Positions 24,979-33,212 of a stretch of 64,000 bases of DNA are shown here, piece by piece. The stretch lies in assembly GCF_032335695.1 (NCBI RefSeq), contig NZ_JACTOJ010000010.1, forward strand, positions 62,001 through 126,000, read 5' to 3'. This DNA is from JACTOJ01 sp032335695 (lineage in GTDB: Bacteria > Bacillota > Clostridia > Clostridiales > Clostridiaceae). Position numbers and translations under genes: made by a program. The notes below the pieces were generated by a model. The model ran no database searches, was not told the DNA's origin, and saw only the letters and a list, made by a program, of their open reading frames with translations. The first letter of the stretch is position 1. The number at the start of each line of letters is the position of its first letter.

Positions 24979-26173
24979 GCTATTAAATTGAAGCCCTTTT
25001 TTCCATCTGCCTCTAATAAAACGAGTCAAAAGAAGAATAAATCTAGTTACATTATCTGCTACCATGCATAGCCAGACTGCATTTAATCCAAGTTTAAATA
25101 TTGATATACAGAGGAGTGTAGATATAATTCTAATGCCCCACATGCTGAATACTGAAAAGAAGAAAGGGGTTTTTGTATCTCCAACTCCATTGAAAATTCC
25201 TTCTAAGATTATAAGGGATCCGAACATTGGCTCTGAAATGGCAACTATTCGCAAAGCTGAAGCTCCAGAGTGAATAACGGTTGTATTTTCAGTAAAAATA
25301 GACATCATCACATTCGGAAATAGAAATAATATTCCACCTGTTATGGACATGACAGTTACAGCCATTATTATTGTTACTGATGTTCTATGCAGCTTTTTCT
25401 CATTTTTCTCACCTACAGCATTCCCAGCAAGAGTGGCTGCAGAGGCTTGCATACCATATCCAGGTATATAAAAGGCTTGCTCAGCGGTTAATGCTATGGA
25501 ATGAGCCGCAAGAGCAACCGTACCTAATCTTGTAACCAGCGATGTGAAAACTACTTGACCAAGGAAAGTTGCAATACGTTCCAAAGAAACTGGAAAGCCA
25601 ACTCTAATACATTTGTACATAATAGGTTTATTTATTCTTATTTTTTCGCCTTTAGGTGAAACTATTTTGTTTTTATAAAGTGCAATAAACATTAAAAAGC
25701 CGCTTATGCAGTAAGAGACAGCGGTTGCTATTCCGGAACCTACCACCCCTAATCCTGCACCGTATACAGTTAAGTGAAAATTGCCAAAGGTTACATTCCT
25801 AGTAGGATAAATCAACAAAAAGTTTAAAATTATATTGATTATATTCATAAACAAATTAACAATCATAGGAGTTTTCATATCTCCTGTGGCACGAAGCTTT
25901 GCTTTATCATATTTTTTTTGCTCCAATAGAAGCAGATATATATGCTAGGGCTCCAATTCCCATGGCGGAAAGAGGACTGTTTATTAACCAAGTTACTGTG
26001 GTTGTAAGTCATACAGCAGCAGAAGCTTCAGCACCTATCCGGCCTACCATTGTAGAGTCAGCATATTGAACTATAGTTTGTAGAGCTTGTTCAACAATTG
26101 AAGGCCACGCTAAAGCAACAATTGTAATCACCATATTTTTGCTATCATATAAGTATTTTCGAGTATTAATCAT
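24976..26173 (-). pseudogene. Decayed MATE family efflux pump
   Basis: Reading on the minus strand from ATG 26173 (GAGGTTG upstream) gives a normal MATE beginning through DSTMVGRIGAEASAAV. An in-frame TGA (26009-26011) then stands where MATE proteins have Gly. Past it the frame continues LTTTVTWLINSPLSAMGIG up to ASIGAKK. An extra base in an A8 run (25912-25919) shifts the frame. The remaining 316 codons are open and MATE-like (LRATGDMKTPMIVN onward). They join directly after KYDKAK, so a segment of roughly 70 residues (about two helices) also appears deleted. With a stop, a frameshift and an internal deletion the gene is almost certainly dead. Its shortened MerR regulator lies divergently upstream. 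Confidence 0.85.
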
Positions 26174-26212
26174 ATTAGTTCAACCTCATGTTATTGTAGT
26201 AATGTTTTGCAA

Positions 26213-26243
26213 TTGATATAATAAGGGGTATAGTAACTATATA
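26213..26243 (+). promoter_or_regulatory. MerR-type promoter with 19-bp spacer and operator
   Basis: TTGATA (26213-26218) and TATATA (26238-26243) are separated by 19 bases, the overlong spacing typical of MerR-controlled promoters. The spacer holds the perfect dyad TATAGT-A-ACTATA (26229-26241). It drives the merR gene and lies between it and the divergent MATE pseudogene, so autoregulation is likely. Confidence 0.6.
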
Positions 26244-26261
26244 GTCAAGCGGTTTAGAAAG

Positions 26262-26735
26262 ATGAGCGATAAAATATATTTTACCACAGGTGAATTGGCA
26301 AATATGCTAGGAGTAACAAAGCAGACAGTAATTTACTATGATAGGATTGGCCTTATATCTCCTGCTAAAAGAGGGGAAAAAGAATATAGGTATTATACTT
26401 TGGAACAGGCAGATGAATTGGATTCCATTTTAACTTTTAGGAATCTTGGCGTATCTATTAAGATGCTAAAAGAATATTTAAGTGAAAGAAACGCTGAAAG
26501 ATGCATAGAAATGCTAAAAAAGCAAAAGGATAAAGTAGATATGGAAATTCAGAAGCTAGATAGGATTCGAAAAAAAATTGAAGGAAGATCAAAATTGCTA
26601 GAACAGGTTATCAAAGTGAAAGACTTTAAAAAAGTTGAGATTTCTGCTTATGAAACAGATCTTTTAAGCACACTTACTAATTTGGATAGAGATGAATATA
26701 TGAAACTTATAGCTATACAGGTATGCAAGCATTAG
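26262..26735 (+). CDS. MerR family regulator, C-terminally shortened
   Basis: A 157-residue MerR protein. The winged helix is at residues 6-75 (TTGELANMLGVTKQTVIYYDRIGLI, then RYYTLEQADELD), followed by the dimerisation coiled coil (about 80-125). The polypeptide stops about 30 residues later. Regulators of this kind next to MATE pumps usually carry a ligand-binding domain of another 100 or so residues (family knowledge). That domain is missing, and 70 bases downstream lies a copy of the dispersed repeat. It is likely a truncated, perhaps still DNA-binding, remnant of the MATE control gene. Confidence 0.75.
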   Translation: MSDKIYFTTGELANMLGVTKQTVIYYDRIGLISPAKRGEKEYRYYTLEQADELDSILTFRNLGVSIKMLKEYLSERNAERCIEMLKKQKDKVDMEIQKLDRIRKKIEGRSKLLEQVIKVKDFKKVEISAYETDLLSTLTNLDRDEYMKLIAIQVCKH

Positions 26736-26803
26736 TTTTGAATAAAAATTATTCTTCATGTCACTACTATTATTATATTTGAAGTGATTTTTAAGGCTAT
26801 GTT

Positions 26804-26865
26804 TTAAAATATTGATGGAGATTTTGCTTTTTTAGAAACTTATCAATATTTTTAGGCATAGTCAT
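26804..26865 (+). repeat. Dispersed ~60-bp repeat, copy B
   Basis: AGGCTATGTTTTAAAAT (26804-26820) is identical to the left end of the copy at 43853. The right end is diverged (TATCAATATT, then GGCATAGTC). Together with copy C it brackets the decayed MATE-MerR pair. Confidence 0.65.
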
Positions 26866-26987
26866 TTTTGCGTGAATAAGATTATAAAAATTTAATTGAC
26901 TTTTCTTTGCTTTATAATTGTTATACAATAATTAAATGGTGTAAATTTGCCACTAAAAATGTACTAAGGATGGGAGAGTGAAAAATT

Positions 26988-28313
26988 TTGACTACAGATA
27001 TGACGAAAGGAAAGATTTCTAGGCATTTAATTAAATTTGCTATTCCTTTAGTTCTTGGAAATTTATTTCAGCTTACTTACAATGCAGCAGATTCTATAAT
27101 AGTAGGTAAGTATGTTGGAACTAATGCTTTAGCAGCAGTAGGTACAGCTAATCCTATTATGAATATTATAATGTTTCTTATAATAGGAATTTGTATGGGA
27201 GCTTCTGTGTTAATGAGCGAATATTTTGGGGCAGGAAATATAAAAAAGCTTAAGAGAGAAGTTTCAACAACTATGGTGGCTGGATTCATATTTACTGTAT
27301 TTATAATAATAACTTGTGTGATACTTACAAAACCCATTTTAAAGCTGATAAGAACTCCAGAAGAAATTATTCCTGATGCGTCCAATTACCTTAGAATCAT
27401 ATTCTTTGGATTGATTTTTACTTTTTTGTATAATGTTTATGCTGCAGCTCTTAGAAGTATTGGTGATTCAAAAACGCCGCTTAAGTTTCTTATCATATCT
27501 TCAATTTTGAATGTAGTAATGGATTTTATTTTTGTAGTAGGACTAAAATTAGGAGTAGAGGGATCTGCCATTGCTACAGTAACAGCAGAGATGTTTTCAA
27601 GCTTATTCTGCATAGTCTACGTTCATTTTAAAGTACCGCTTCTAAAGTTTTCAGTAAAAGAAATGATTATTGATAGAAGTTTGTTAAGAAACACTATAAA
27701 TTACAGTTGGGTCACAGCTATGCAGCAAACTTGCTTATATGTTGGAAAAGTCTTTGTCCAAGGTGCGGTAAATCCGTTGGGAGTAGAGGCTATAGCTACT
27801 TTTAATGCTGTAAACCGCGTAGATGATTTTGCATTCGCACCGGAGCAAAGTATAAGTGCAGCTATGACTACTTTCTTGGCGCAAAACCGCGGAGCTAAAA
27901 AAAAGGAACGTATAAAACCTGGATTATGGTCTGGAATGCTTATAGAAACTATATATTGGCTATTATTGGCTGGAATAGTTTACTTTGGAGCGAAAGGATT
28001 GATGCAGCTTTTTGTACCTGAAAAAAATTCTAAAGTAGTAGAACTTGGAGTAATGTATTTGCACATGATGGCCTTTTTCTATTTGCTTCCAAGTTGGACA
28101 AATGGTATTCAAGGATACTTTAGAGGTATGGGAGATTTGAAAATTACGCTAATTTCAACATTTATGCAAATGGTAGGAAGAGTAGCGTTTTCCTACATAC
28201 TAGCACCTAAAATGGGAGTGGCGGGAATAGCCATTAGCTGCCTTGGAGGTTGGATAGTCATGCTTGCTTTTGAAGTACCATTTTTTATTAGGCATAGGAA
28301 ATCAATGCTTTAG
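26988..28313 (+). CDS. MATE family multidrug/organic cation exporter
   Basis: A complete 441-residue MATE transporter with about 12 membrane helices, exporting drugs or metabolites by cation antiport. Family features are LVLGNLFQLTYNAADSIIVGKYVGTNALAAVG, the repeat half starting near residue 235, LRSIGDSKTPLKF and FRGMGDLKITL. The TTG start at 26988 has GGGAG about 11 bases upstream; an ATG lies four codons in. It is not closely similar to the decayed MATE gene before it, so it is a separate pump rather than a recent duplicate. Substrate unknown. Confidence 0.9.
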   Translation: MTTDMTKGKISRHLIKFAIPLVLGNLFQLTYNAADSIIVGKYVGTNALAAVGTANPIMNIIMFLIIGICMGASVLMSEYFGAGNIKKLKREVSTTMVAGFIFTVFIIITCVILTKPILKLIRTPEEIIPDASNYLRIIFFGLIFTFLYNVYAAALRSIGDSKTPLKFLIISSILNVVMDFIFVVGLKLGVEGSAIATVTAEMFSSLFCIVYVHFKVPLLKFSVKEMIIDRSLLRNTINYSWVTAMQQTCLYVGKVFVQGAVNPLGVEAIATFNAVNRVDDFAFAPEQSISAAMTTFLAQNRGAKKKERIKPGLWSGMLIETIYWLLLAGIVYFGAKGLMQLFVPEKNSKVVELGVMYLHMMAFFYLLPSWTNGIQGYFRGMGDLKITLISTFMQMVGRVAFSYILAPKMGVAGIAISCLGGWIVMLAFEVPFFIRHRKSML

Positions 28314-28321
28314 CAAATTAG

Positions 28322-28358
28322 TTTGTAGGAAGATTTATCCTATACAAATAGATTTTTA
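28322..28358 (+). terminator. Probable terminator after the MATE gene
   Basis: TTTGTAGGA (28322-28330) pairs with TCC..TACAAA (28338-28348) with a two-base bulge, followed by a weak T-tract. The rest of the 510-base gap up to uxaC, before its promoter region, is featureless AT-rich DNA. Confidence 0.45.
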
Positions 28359-28705
28359 ATAATTTTAAGATGGCTTTGCAAAAAAATAAAAAAATTTTTA
28401 TGTTTCAAAATTTAAAGTGTTATTAAAAATAAATTAAGCTGTTAATAAATTAACTTATGAATATGACAAAAAAATGTTAATATATGCGGTTGGAAATACT
28501 AATAATATAATGGATTTAATAAGAGTATTTATATATCGCTAAACATTTATTAAGGTTTAAACTAGTAAATATCAATATTTATGAAGAAAATTCTGATATG
28601 CTAAATAAATTTCACATATTATTTTTTGCAATTATAACAGAGAAACTAATTAACAATAACAGCTTAATAAAAAAATGTAATCCTATTCTTTTTTACGCAA
28701 AAAAA

Positions 28706-28786
28706 TGTTCACGTTAACAATTTAACTATTGTTTTTTTGTTTTGGCTATATTATAATGAACTTGTTGGTTTATGTTAACGTGAACA
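28706..28786 (+). promoter_or_regulatory. uxaC promoter flanked by two LacI-type operators
   Basis: The promoter is TTGTTT (28729-28734), 17 bases, TATAAT (28752-28757). Upstream lies TGTTCACGTTAACA (28706-28719) and downstream TGTTAACGTGAACA (28773-28786). They are exact reverse complements of each other, 67 bp apart centre to centre. This arrangement suits DNA looping by the LacI-type regulator encoded at 31994. Related sites occur at the two other uronate promoters. Confidence 0.8.
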
Positions 28787-28823
28787 ATAAGCAATTTTAG
28801 AAATTGGAGGTAGAGGTTAAATT

Positions 28824-30224
28824 ATGAAAAAGTTTATGGATGAAAACTTTTTACTATCTAATGACACAGCAATAGATTTGTATCACAACTATGCTAAAAA
28901 TATGCCAATTATAGATTATCATTGTCATATTAATCCAAAAGAAATCTACGAAAATAAAAAGTTTAAAAACATTACAGAGGTATGGCTATATGGTGATCAC
29001 TATAAGTGGAGAGCTATGAGAAGTAATGGTATAGATGAAAAATATATTACAGGTGATTCTAGTGACTACGAAAAGTTTTTAGCTTGGGCTAAAACAATAC
29101 CAATGACTATAGGAAATCCTCTTTATCATTGGACACATTTAGAGCTTCAAAGATTTTTCGGAATATATGATGTTTTAAATGAAGAAACTGCTCCTGCAAT
29201 TTGGGAAAAGGTAAATGCTCTTATAACAAGTGAAGGCTTTGCAGTAAGAGATTTAATTAAGAAATCTAATGTTGATACTATCTGTACTACAGATGATCCA
29301 GTAGATTCACTTGAGTATCATTTAAAGCTTAAAGAAGATAACACTTTCTCAGTAAAGGTTCTTCCAGCTTTCCGACCAGATAAATGTATAGAAATAACTA
29401 GAGCTACATTTCTTCCATGGATTGAAAAACTTGGACAGGTATCTGGCAAAGAGATTAATAATTATGATGAATTGTTAGAAGCTTTGGAATCAAGGGTTAG
29501 ATTTTTCCATTCAGTTGGATGCAAAGTTTCAGATCATGCATTAGATTCAGTAGTATATGCAGAAGCTACAAAAGAGGAAGTAGCATCTATATTTGCTAAA
29601 GTTTTAAACGGACAGGTTATAAGCAAAGAAGAAGAAAGCAAATATAAGACTTATACATTAAAATTCTTTGGAAAGCTATATGCAGAATTGAAGTGGACAA
29701 TGCAGCTTCATATTGCAGCATTGAGAAATAATAATACAAAAATGTTCAATAAGTTAGGAGCAGATACTGGTTTTGATTCAATAAATGATGAAACAATAGC
29801 TTATGCTCTTTCAAGACTTCTGGATTCATTAGAAGTAGAAGATTCTCTGCCAAAAACTATATTATATACATTAAATCCAAAAGATAACTATGTGTTAGGA
29901 ACTATGCTTGGAAACTTCCAAGGCAGCGGAATTCCAGGAAAAATTCAGTTCGGATCAGCTTGGTGGTTCAATGATAATAAAGAAGGAATGATAGAGCAAA
30001 TGAAAACTCTAGCTAACCTTGGACTTCTAAGCAGATTTGTAGGAATGTTAACTGACTCAAGAAGTTTCTTATCCTATACTAGACATGAATATTTTAGAAG
30101 AATAGTGTGCAATCTAATCGGTGAGTGGGTTGAAAATGGAGAATTTCCTGATGATAAAAAACTTCTTGGACAAATTATTCAGGGAATATCCTATAATAAT
30201 GCAAAACAATATTTTGGCATGTAA
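28824..30224 (+). CDS. uxaC: Glucuronate/galacturonate isomerase
   Basis: A 466-residue uronate isomerase, converting D-galacturonate to tagaturonate and D-glucuronate to fructuronate. It has an amidohydrolase-like barrel: the metal-binding HCH motif in IIDYHCHINPKEI near residue 35, TICTTDDPVDSLEYH, LPAFRPDK and the C-terminal LTDSRSFLSYTRHEYFRR. Normal family length; GGAGG precedes the ATG. It is transcribed alone from a promoter between two operators and starts the pathway completed by uxaB, uxaA, kdgK and the aldolase downstream. Confidence 0.96.
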   Translation: MKKFMDENFLLSNDTAIDLYHNYAKNMPIIDYHCHINPKEIYENKKFKNITEVWLYGDHYKWRAMRSNGIDEKYITGDSSDYEKFLAWAKTIPMTIGNPLYHWTHLELQRFFGIYDVLNEETAPAIWEKVNALITSEGFAVRDLIKKSNVDTICTTDDPVDSLEYHLKLKEDNTFSVKVLPAFRPDKCIEITRATFLPWIEKLGQVSGKEINNYDELLEALESRVRFFHSVGCKVSDHALDSVVYAEATKEEVASIFAKVLNGQVISKEEESKYKTYTLKFFGKLYAELKWTMQLHIAALRNNNTKMFNKLGADTGFDSINDETIAYALSRLLDSLEVEDSLPKTILYTLNPKDNYVLGTMLGNFQGSGIPGKIQFGSAWWFNDNKEGMIEQMKTLANLGLLSRFVGMLTDSRSFLSYTRHEYFRRIVCNLIGEWVENGEFPDDKKLLGQIIQGISYNNAKQYFGM

Positions 30225-30245
30225 TATATAAATTATTAGTGCAAT

Positions 30246-30304
30246 TATTAACGTGTGCGTAATAAAAATTAAAATATTTCGTTGTTATTAAGCGCACGTT
30301 AGCC
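30246..30304 (+). promoter_or_regulatory. Operator pair upstream of the uronate transporter
   Basis: TATTAACGTGTGCG (30246-30259) and the inverted AGCGCACGTTAGCC (30291-30304) share the TTAACGTG core of the uxaC and uxaB operators, 45 bp apart. They lie about 145-200 bases ahead of the transporter start, probably controlling its promoter. I could not pick a single convincing -35/-10 pair there. Confidence 0.65.
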
Positions 30305-30448
30305 TAATATAATTATAAGTTTATTTAAATTAGTATTTAATATGATTTTTTAGTATGAAAACGTTATTTGCAATAATTAATAAAAAACAAAAAAACTTGG
30401 TATTAATTAGCTTAGCTAATAAATTATAAACTAAAAGGAGAAAAAAAC

Positions 30449-31798
30449 ATGAAAAAACTAAGCTTGAAAGAAAAGATTTCATATGGTTTTGGTGATTTTG
30501 GAAACGGCTTCATGTTCGATTTAGGTCAGGCATATCTTTCAAAATTCTTTACTGATGTATGCGGCATACCAGCTGCAATGGCAAAAAATATATTCGTATT
30601 TACTAAAATATTTGATGCCTTCATGGATCCAATAGCGGGATCAGCAGTAGATTCAAAGAAGCCAGGCAAATATGGCAAATTTAGACCTGTAATGATGATT
30701 TCTAGTATAATACTTGCTGCACTAACAATATTCACATTCACTATGCCTGATATGTCATTAACACAAAAATTAGTATATGCTTATGCTGCATATATGATAT
30801 GGGGACTTGTATATTCCTTTACTAATGTACCTTATGGTTCTTTGGCTTCTGTTATGACTCAAGATGTTGAAGAGAGAAGCCAGTTGGCTACATTTAGACA
30901 GACTGGTTCTTTAGCAGCACAGCTAATAACAGGTGTTGCATTTGTACCTATACTTATACATTTTTCAAATCCTAGAATAGGTTATCCTGTAGCAGCTACT
31001 ATTATGGCTCTAATAGGAATAATATCATTCTTTATATGTTTTAAAAATACTAGAGAATATATTCAGCCTGCAGCAAAGGTTAAAGAAAAAATGACTTTTG
31101 CGGATTACAAAAGAGCTATATTCCACAACAAACCTCTTATAGCACTAATTATAATGACTTTATTTACAATCTCAGCTATGAACGCTAACAATCAAATGAT
31201 GATATATTATTGTCAATATGCTCTTGGAAATGTAAAACTTCAGCCAGTAATAAATACAATAATGATTGGCTGTTCAATATTGGGTATTGCAGCAATTCCA
31301 AAGCTTGTTGCTAAATTCGGCAAAAAGAAAACAGCAATGATAGGATTTGTCATAGGCATAACCGCAGATGCGTTGAATTTTATATTGCCAGCTAATATAT
31401 ATGTATTTACTATATTGGTTACAATAGGGTACGCTGGACTAGCTATACCAAATGGCGTAACTTGGGCATTCGTTTCTGATGCAATTGATTATGGTGAATG
31501 GCATACTGGAACAAGAAGAGAAGGTATAACTTATGCTGCATTTAACTTCTCAAGAAAAATAGCTCAGTCAATAGCAGCTTACGTTACATTAGGTGCATTG
31601 AGCTTAACTGGTTATGTAGCTAACGCTCATCAGACTGCTAAAACTATATTAGGAATGAAAGCTGTTATGGCTTTATATCCAGCAGTTGCGTTAACTATAG
31701 CTGCTATAGTTATAGCAATAATGTATAATTTAACTGATGATAAGTACAAAGATATAGTTAAAGATTTACATGAAGGTAAATTTGAAGCAACAAAATAA
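30449..31798 (+). CDS. GPH-family sugar/uronide:cation symporter
   Basis: A 449-residue, 12-helix transporter of the glycoside-pentoside-hexuronide family (MelB/UidB/XynP type). Features: KEKISYGFGDFGNGFMFDLG at the N terminus, the conserved DAFMDPIAGSAVDS loop, GKYGKFRP between helices 2 and 3, PYGSLASVMTQD, and the long cytoplasmic centre. It sits between uxaC and the lacI-type regulator with uronate operators upstream, so import of a hexuronate or oligogalacturonide is the likely job. The exact substrate is inferred from context. Confidence 0.88.
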   Translation: MKKLSLKEKISYGFGDFGNGFMFDLGQAYLSKFFTDVCGIPAAMAKNIFVFTKIFDAFMDPIAGSAVDSKKPGKYGKFRPVMMISSIILAALTIFTFTMPDMSLTQKLVYAYAAYMIWGLVYSFTNVPYGSLASVMTQDVEERSQLATFRQTGSLAAQLITGVAFVPILIHFSNPRIGYPVAATIMALIGIISFFICFKNTREYIQPAAKVKEKMTFADYKRAIFHNKPLIALIIMTLFTISAMNANNQMMIYYCQYALGNVKLQPVINTIMIGCSILGIAAIPKLVAKFGKKKTAMIGFVIGITADALNFILPANIYVFTILVTIGYAGLAIPNGVTWAFVSDAIDYGEWHTGTRREGITYAAFNFSRKIAQSIAAYVTLGALSLTGYVANAHQTAKTILGMKAVMALYPAVALTIAAIVIAIMYNLTDDKYKDIVKDLHEGKFEATK

Positions 31799-31814
31799 TA
31801 CTATTGCTTAAATT

Positions 31815-31852
31815 GAAGGCTGTTGATGAATGAGTTTTATCAGCAGCTTTTA
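31815..31852 (+). terminator. Terminator of the transporter gene
   Basis: AAGGCTGTTGAT pairs with ATCAGCAGCTTT with a mismatch, around an eleven-base loop, and leads into a short T-rich stretch. Confidence 0.65.
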
Positions 31853-31902
31853 ATTCTTAAAAATGGCTAATTTCGTCACAAATTATATAAAACCACTAAA
31901 CA

Positions 31903-31937
31903 TTGACTTAATCGCCTTTTTAGTATAGTGTACTATA
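31903..31937 (+). promoter_or_regulatory. Promoter of the LacI regulator with a different palindrome
   Basis: TTGACT (31903-31908) is followed at near-normal distance by TAGTGT. Over the -10 lies the dyad TATAGTGTACTATA (31924-31937), 6 of 7 bases symmetric. It does not resemble the TTAACGTG operators, so the regulator gene may answer to another factor. Confidence 0.4.
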
Positions 31938-31993
31938 AAAAAATATGTTATTATTTTAAATAGATACATATAATTTAGAAAGAGGCGGACACT

Positions 31994-33001
31994 ATGAGCG
32001 TAACTATAAAGGATATTGCAAAGCTAGCTAATGTATCACATACTACAGTTTCTAGGGCGCTTAATAACAGCCCATTAATAAATGATGAAACAAAGCAAAG
32101 AATTAGGGCTATAGCTCAGGAACTAAATTATGTTCCTAATTATAATGCGAAAAGCTTGGTATTAGATAAATCATATACTATAGGATTGTTTTTCTCTAGT
32201 ATTAGTCAGGGTACTTCACCTGGTTTTTTCTTCGAAACAGTTAAAGGGGTAAGCAGCACTATAGAAGAAAATTATAATTTAGTTGTAAAAGGCATAGATA
32301 GTTATGAAGACTTTATACCTATCAATAATAAGAGATTTGATGGTATCATATTAATGAGCCAAAGCGAGAATGACAATGCATTTATTTACCATGTATTGAA
32401 CAGTAAGATTCCACTTGTTGTTTTAAATAGAGAAATTGAAGTTAATTCATTGGCAAATATTTTGTCGGACGATAGAGAAGGAGCATTTAAGGCAGTTAAA
32501 TGTTTGATTGATAATGGACATAAAAACATTGCAATAATTGAAGGAAAAGAAGATTTTAAGTCAACTAAAGAGAGAAAAGAAGGATACTTAAAGGCTATTA
32601 TTGAGAATAAATTGCCTGTATATAGTGAATATATGATAAAAGGTAATTATGATATGAAGAGTGGATATGAATGTATGAAGAAATTACTAAGCCTTAAAAA
32701 TGTACCTACTGCTGTATTTTGTTCAAATGATGATATGGCTATAGGCGCTATTAAAGCTGTGTTTGATAGTGGACTAACTGTACCTAAAGATGTTTCAATT
32801 GTAGGTTTTGACAACATTGGTTATTCTCAGTACTCTACCCCATCTTTAACTACCGTAAAAAGACCTATGGAAGAGATAAGCATTGAAGGTGGAAAAAAGA
32901 TGATAGATATAATTAATCAGGTAAGTTACGAAGGAGAAAAGATATATATTAAAACAGAATTAATAAAAAGAGAGTCAGTAGCTAAATTAGATTCTAAATA
33001 G
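31994..33001 (+). CDS. LacI family regulator of uronate genes
   Basis: A 335-residue LacI/GalR repressor. Residues 1-50 are the helix-turn-helix and hinge (VTIKDIAKLANVSHTTVSRALNNSPLI). The periplasmic-binding-protein-like effector domain follows, with NRKRFDGIILMSQ-type segments, PTAVFCSNDDMAIGAIKA and VSIVGFDNIGYSQYSTPSLTTV. It lies between the transporter and the uxaB operon. Six related palindromes with the TTAACGTG core in front of three uronate transcription units are its probable targets, and a uronate or pathway intermediate its inducer (inference). Confidence 0.9.
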   Translation: MSVTIKDIAKLANVSHTTVSRALNNSPLINDETKQRIRAIAQELNYVPNYNAKSLVLDKSYTIGLFFSSISQGTSPGFFFETVKGVSSTIEENYNLVVKGIDSYEDFIPINNKRFDGIILMSQSENDNAFIYHVLNSKIPLVVLNREIEVNSLANILSDDREGAFKAVKCLIDNGHKNIAIIEGKEDFKSTKERKEGYLKAIIENKLPVYSEYMIKGNYDMKSGYECMKKLLSLKNVPTAVFCSNDDMAIGAIKAVFDSGLTVPKDVSIVGFDNIGYSQYSTPSLTTVKRPMEEISIEGGKKMIDIINQVSYEGEKIYIKTELIKRESVAKLDSK

Positions 33002-33084
33002 AAACTTATTTAGCTTAGTGACTTGTAGTATGAGAAAAAAGAAAACCATAAAAATATTAATTTAGATTTATTTTTTAAAACGCA

Positions 33085-33190
33085 TTGTTAACGTGTGCAT
33101 AAGATGATATAATGTATAAGGAAACTACATTAATGGAATCTTATAAATAAAGAAGAAAATATAAAAGGCATGATAATGCACACGTTAACG
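33085..33190 (+). promoter_or_regulatory. uxaB-operon promoter with two operators
   Basis: The promoter is TTGTTA (33085-33090), 17 bases, TATAAT (33108-33113). TGTTAACGTGTGCA (33086-33099) overlaps the -35, and the inverted TGCACACGTTAACG (33177-33190) lies between promoter and gene, 91 bp away centre to centre. Each contains the core seen at uxaC and the transporter. Confidence 0.8.
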
Positions 33191-33212
33191 GAATGAATGG
33201 AGGAAAATTATA

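Noticed and set aside
26009..26011. In-frame TGA in the MATE gene as a selenocysteine codon
   Set aside because: The position is Gly in MATE proteins, no SECIS-like hairpin follows closely, and a frameshift and deletion lie just downstream. Pseudogenisation explains all of it.
30356..30369. CcpA cre site TGAAAACGTTATTT upstream of the transporter
   Set aside because: Only the first ten bases fit the consensus and the right half is wrong. It is too weak in AT-rich DNA.
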